Part shown: positions 63,906 to 64,000 of the stretch, piece by piece
Numbering within the stretch: the stretch's first letter is position 1
Layout: every line of letters begins with the position of its first letter
DNA from: Rutstroemia sp. NJR-2017a BVV2
Taxonomy: Eukaryota > Ascomycota > Leotiomycetes > Helotiales > Rutstroemiaceae
Direction of reading: 5' to 3'
Length of the DNA: 64,000 bases
Assembly: GCA_002946415.1 (NCBI GenBank)
Contig: NJPS01000006.1
Location: forward strand, 909,513 to 973,512
Program-made: the position numbers and the translations under genes
The notes under the pieces: generated by a model
Databases searched by the model: none
What the model was told of the DNA's origin: nothing
Seen by the model: the letters and a program-made list of their open reading frames with translations, nothing else

Positions 63906-64000
63906 ATTAGAAGAATACTATTAGAGTATATTATTAATATATTTGATTGAAATATTTGGAATATTATAATATAAATATAAATATAGAATAGTATAGAAAA

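Overview
The window looks like a filamentous ascomycete (Pezizomycotina-type) chromosome segment, probably heterochromatic and possibly subtelomeric. Most of it is extremely AT-rich and consists of retrotransposons whose reading frames stay aligned but are full of in-frame TAG/TAA codons where Gln (CAG/CAA) or Trp (TGG) is expected. This is the pattern left by repeat-induced point mutation (RIP, C-to-T and G-to-A transitions in repeats). Only one gene is clearly intact: an NmrA-like NAD(P)-binding protein on the minus strand at 42,951-43,919.

Region 1 (1-29,295) is a set of nested elements. Gypsy-A copy A1 (window start to 5,061) is inserted in the integrase of a Gypsy-C remnant that ends with an LTR at 6,810. 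A LINE ORF1-like relic with degenerate zinc knuckles (about 7,690-9,056) abuts Gypsy-B1 (9,057-29,295). B1 is split in its integrase by Gypsy-A3 (13,957-27,853, 5-bp duplication TTATT). A3 is itself split by a complete Gypsy-A2 (14,754-21,701, duplication ATAAA). Removing each insertion restores the outer reading frame. Both Gypsy families end in a chromodomain-like segment, so both are chromoviruses.

Region 2 (29,296-42,890) has degraded LINE-type sequence on both strands. It is interrupted by a complete minus-strand Gypsy-B2 (30,125-36,461, duplication ATACT). Much of 37,200-40,850 is too decayed to assign.

Region 3 (about 42,895-45,175) is an island of ordinary base composition. It carries the NmrA-like gene and two small inverted-repeat, MITE-like elements. 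LTR-B end fragments lie near both edges.

Region 4 (45,587-62,340) contains copies of another repeat family (here 'element D'). Each fuller copy has one very long reading frame with, in order: an OrsD/C2H2-like N-terminus, a low-complexity coding minisatellite, a segment resembling a tyrosine-recombinase core, and a RecQ-type helicase. Copy D1a is a 5' fragment, D1b is full length but heavily RIP-mutated, and D2 (56,260-62,340) is much less mutated. D2 keeps one frame of about 1,824 codons broken only by about 30 stop codons, nearly all TAG. Between D1b and D2 lie a 252-bp tandem duplication and an unrecognised single-frame ORF relic of about 1,070 codons (53,047-56,259).

Region 5 (62,341-64,000) is purine-rich and minisatellite sequence with no gene I can support.

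No rRNA, tRNA, CRISPR or telomere array was seen. Element names A, B, C, D and E are local labels, not database names.
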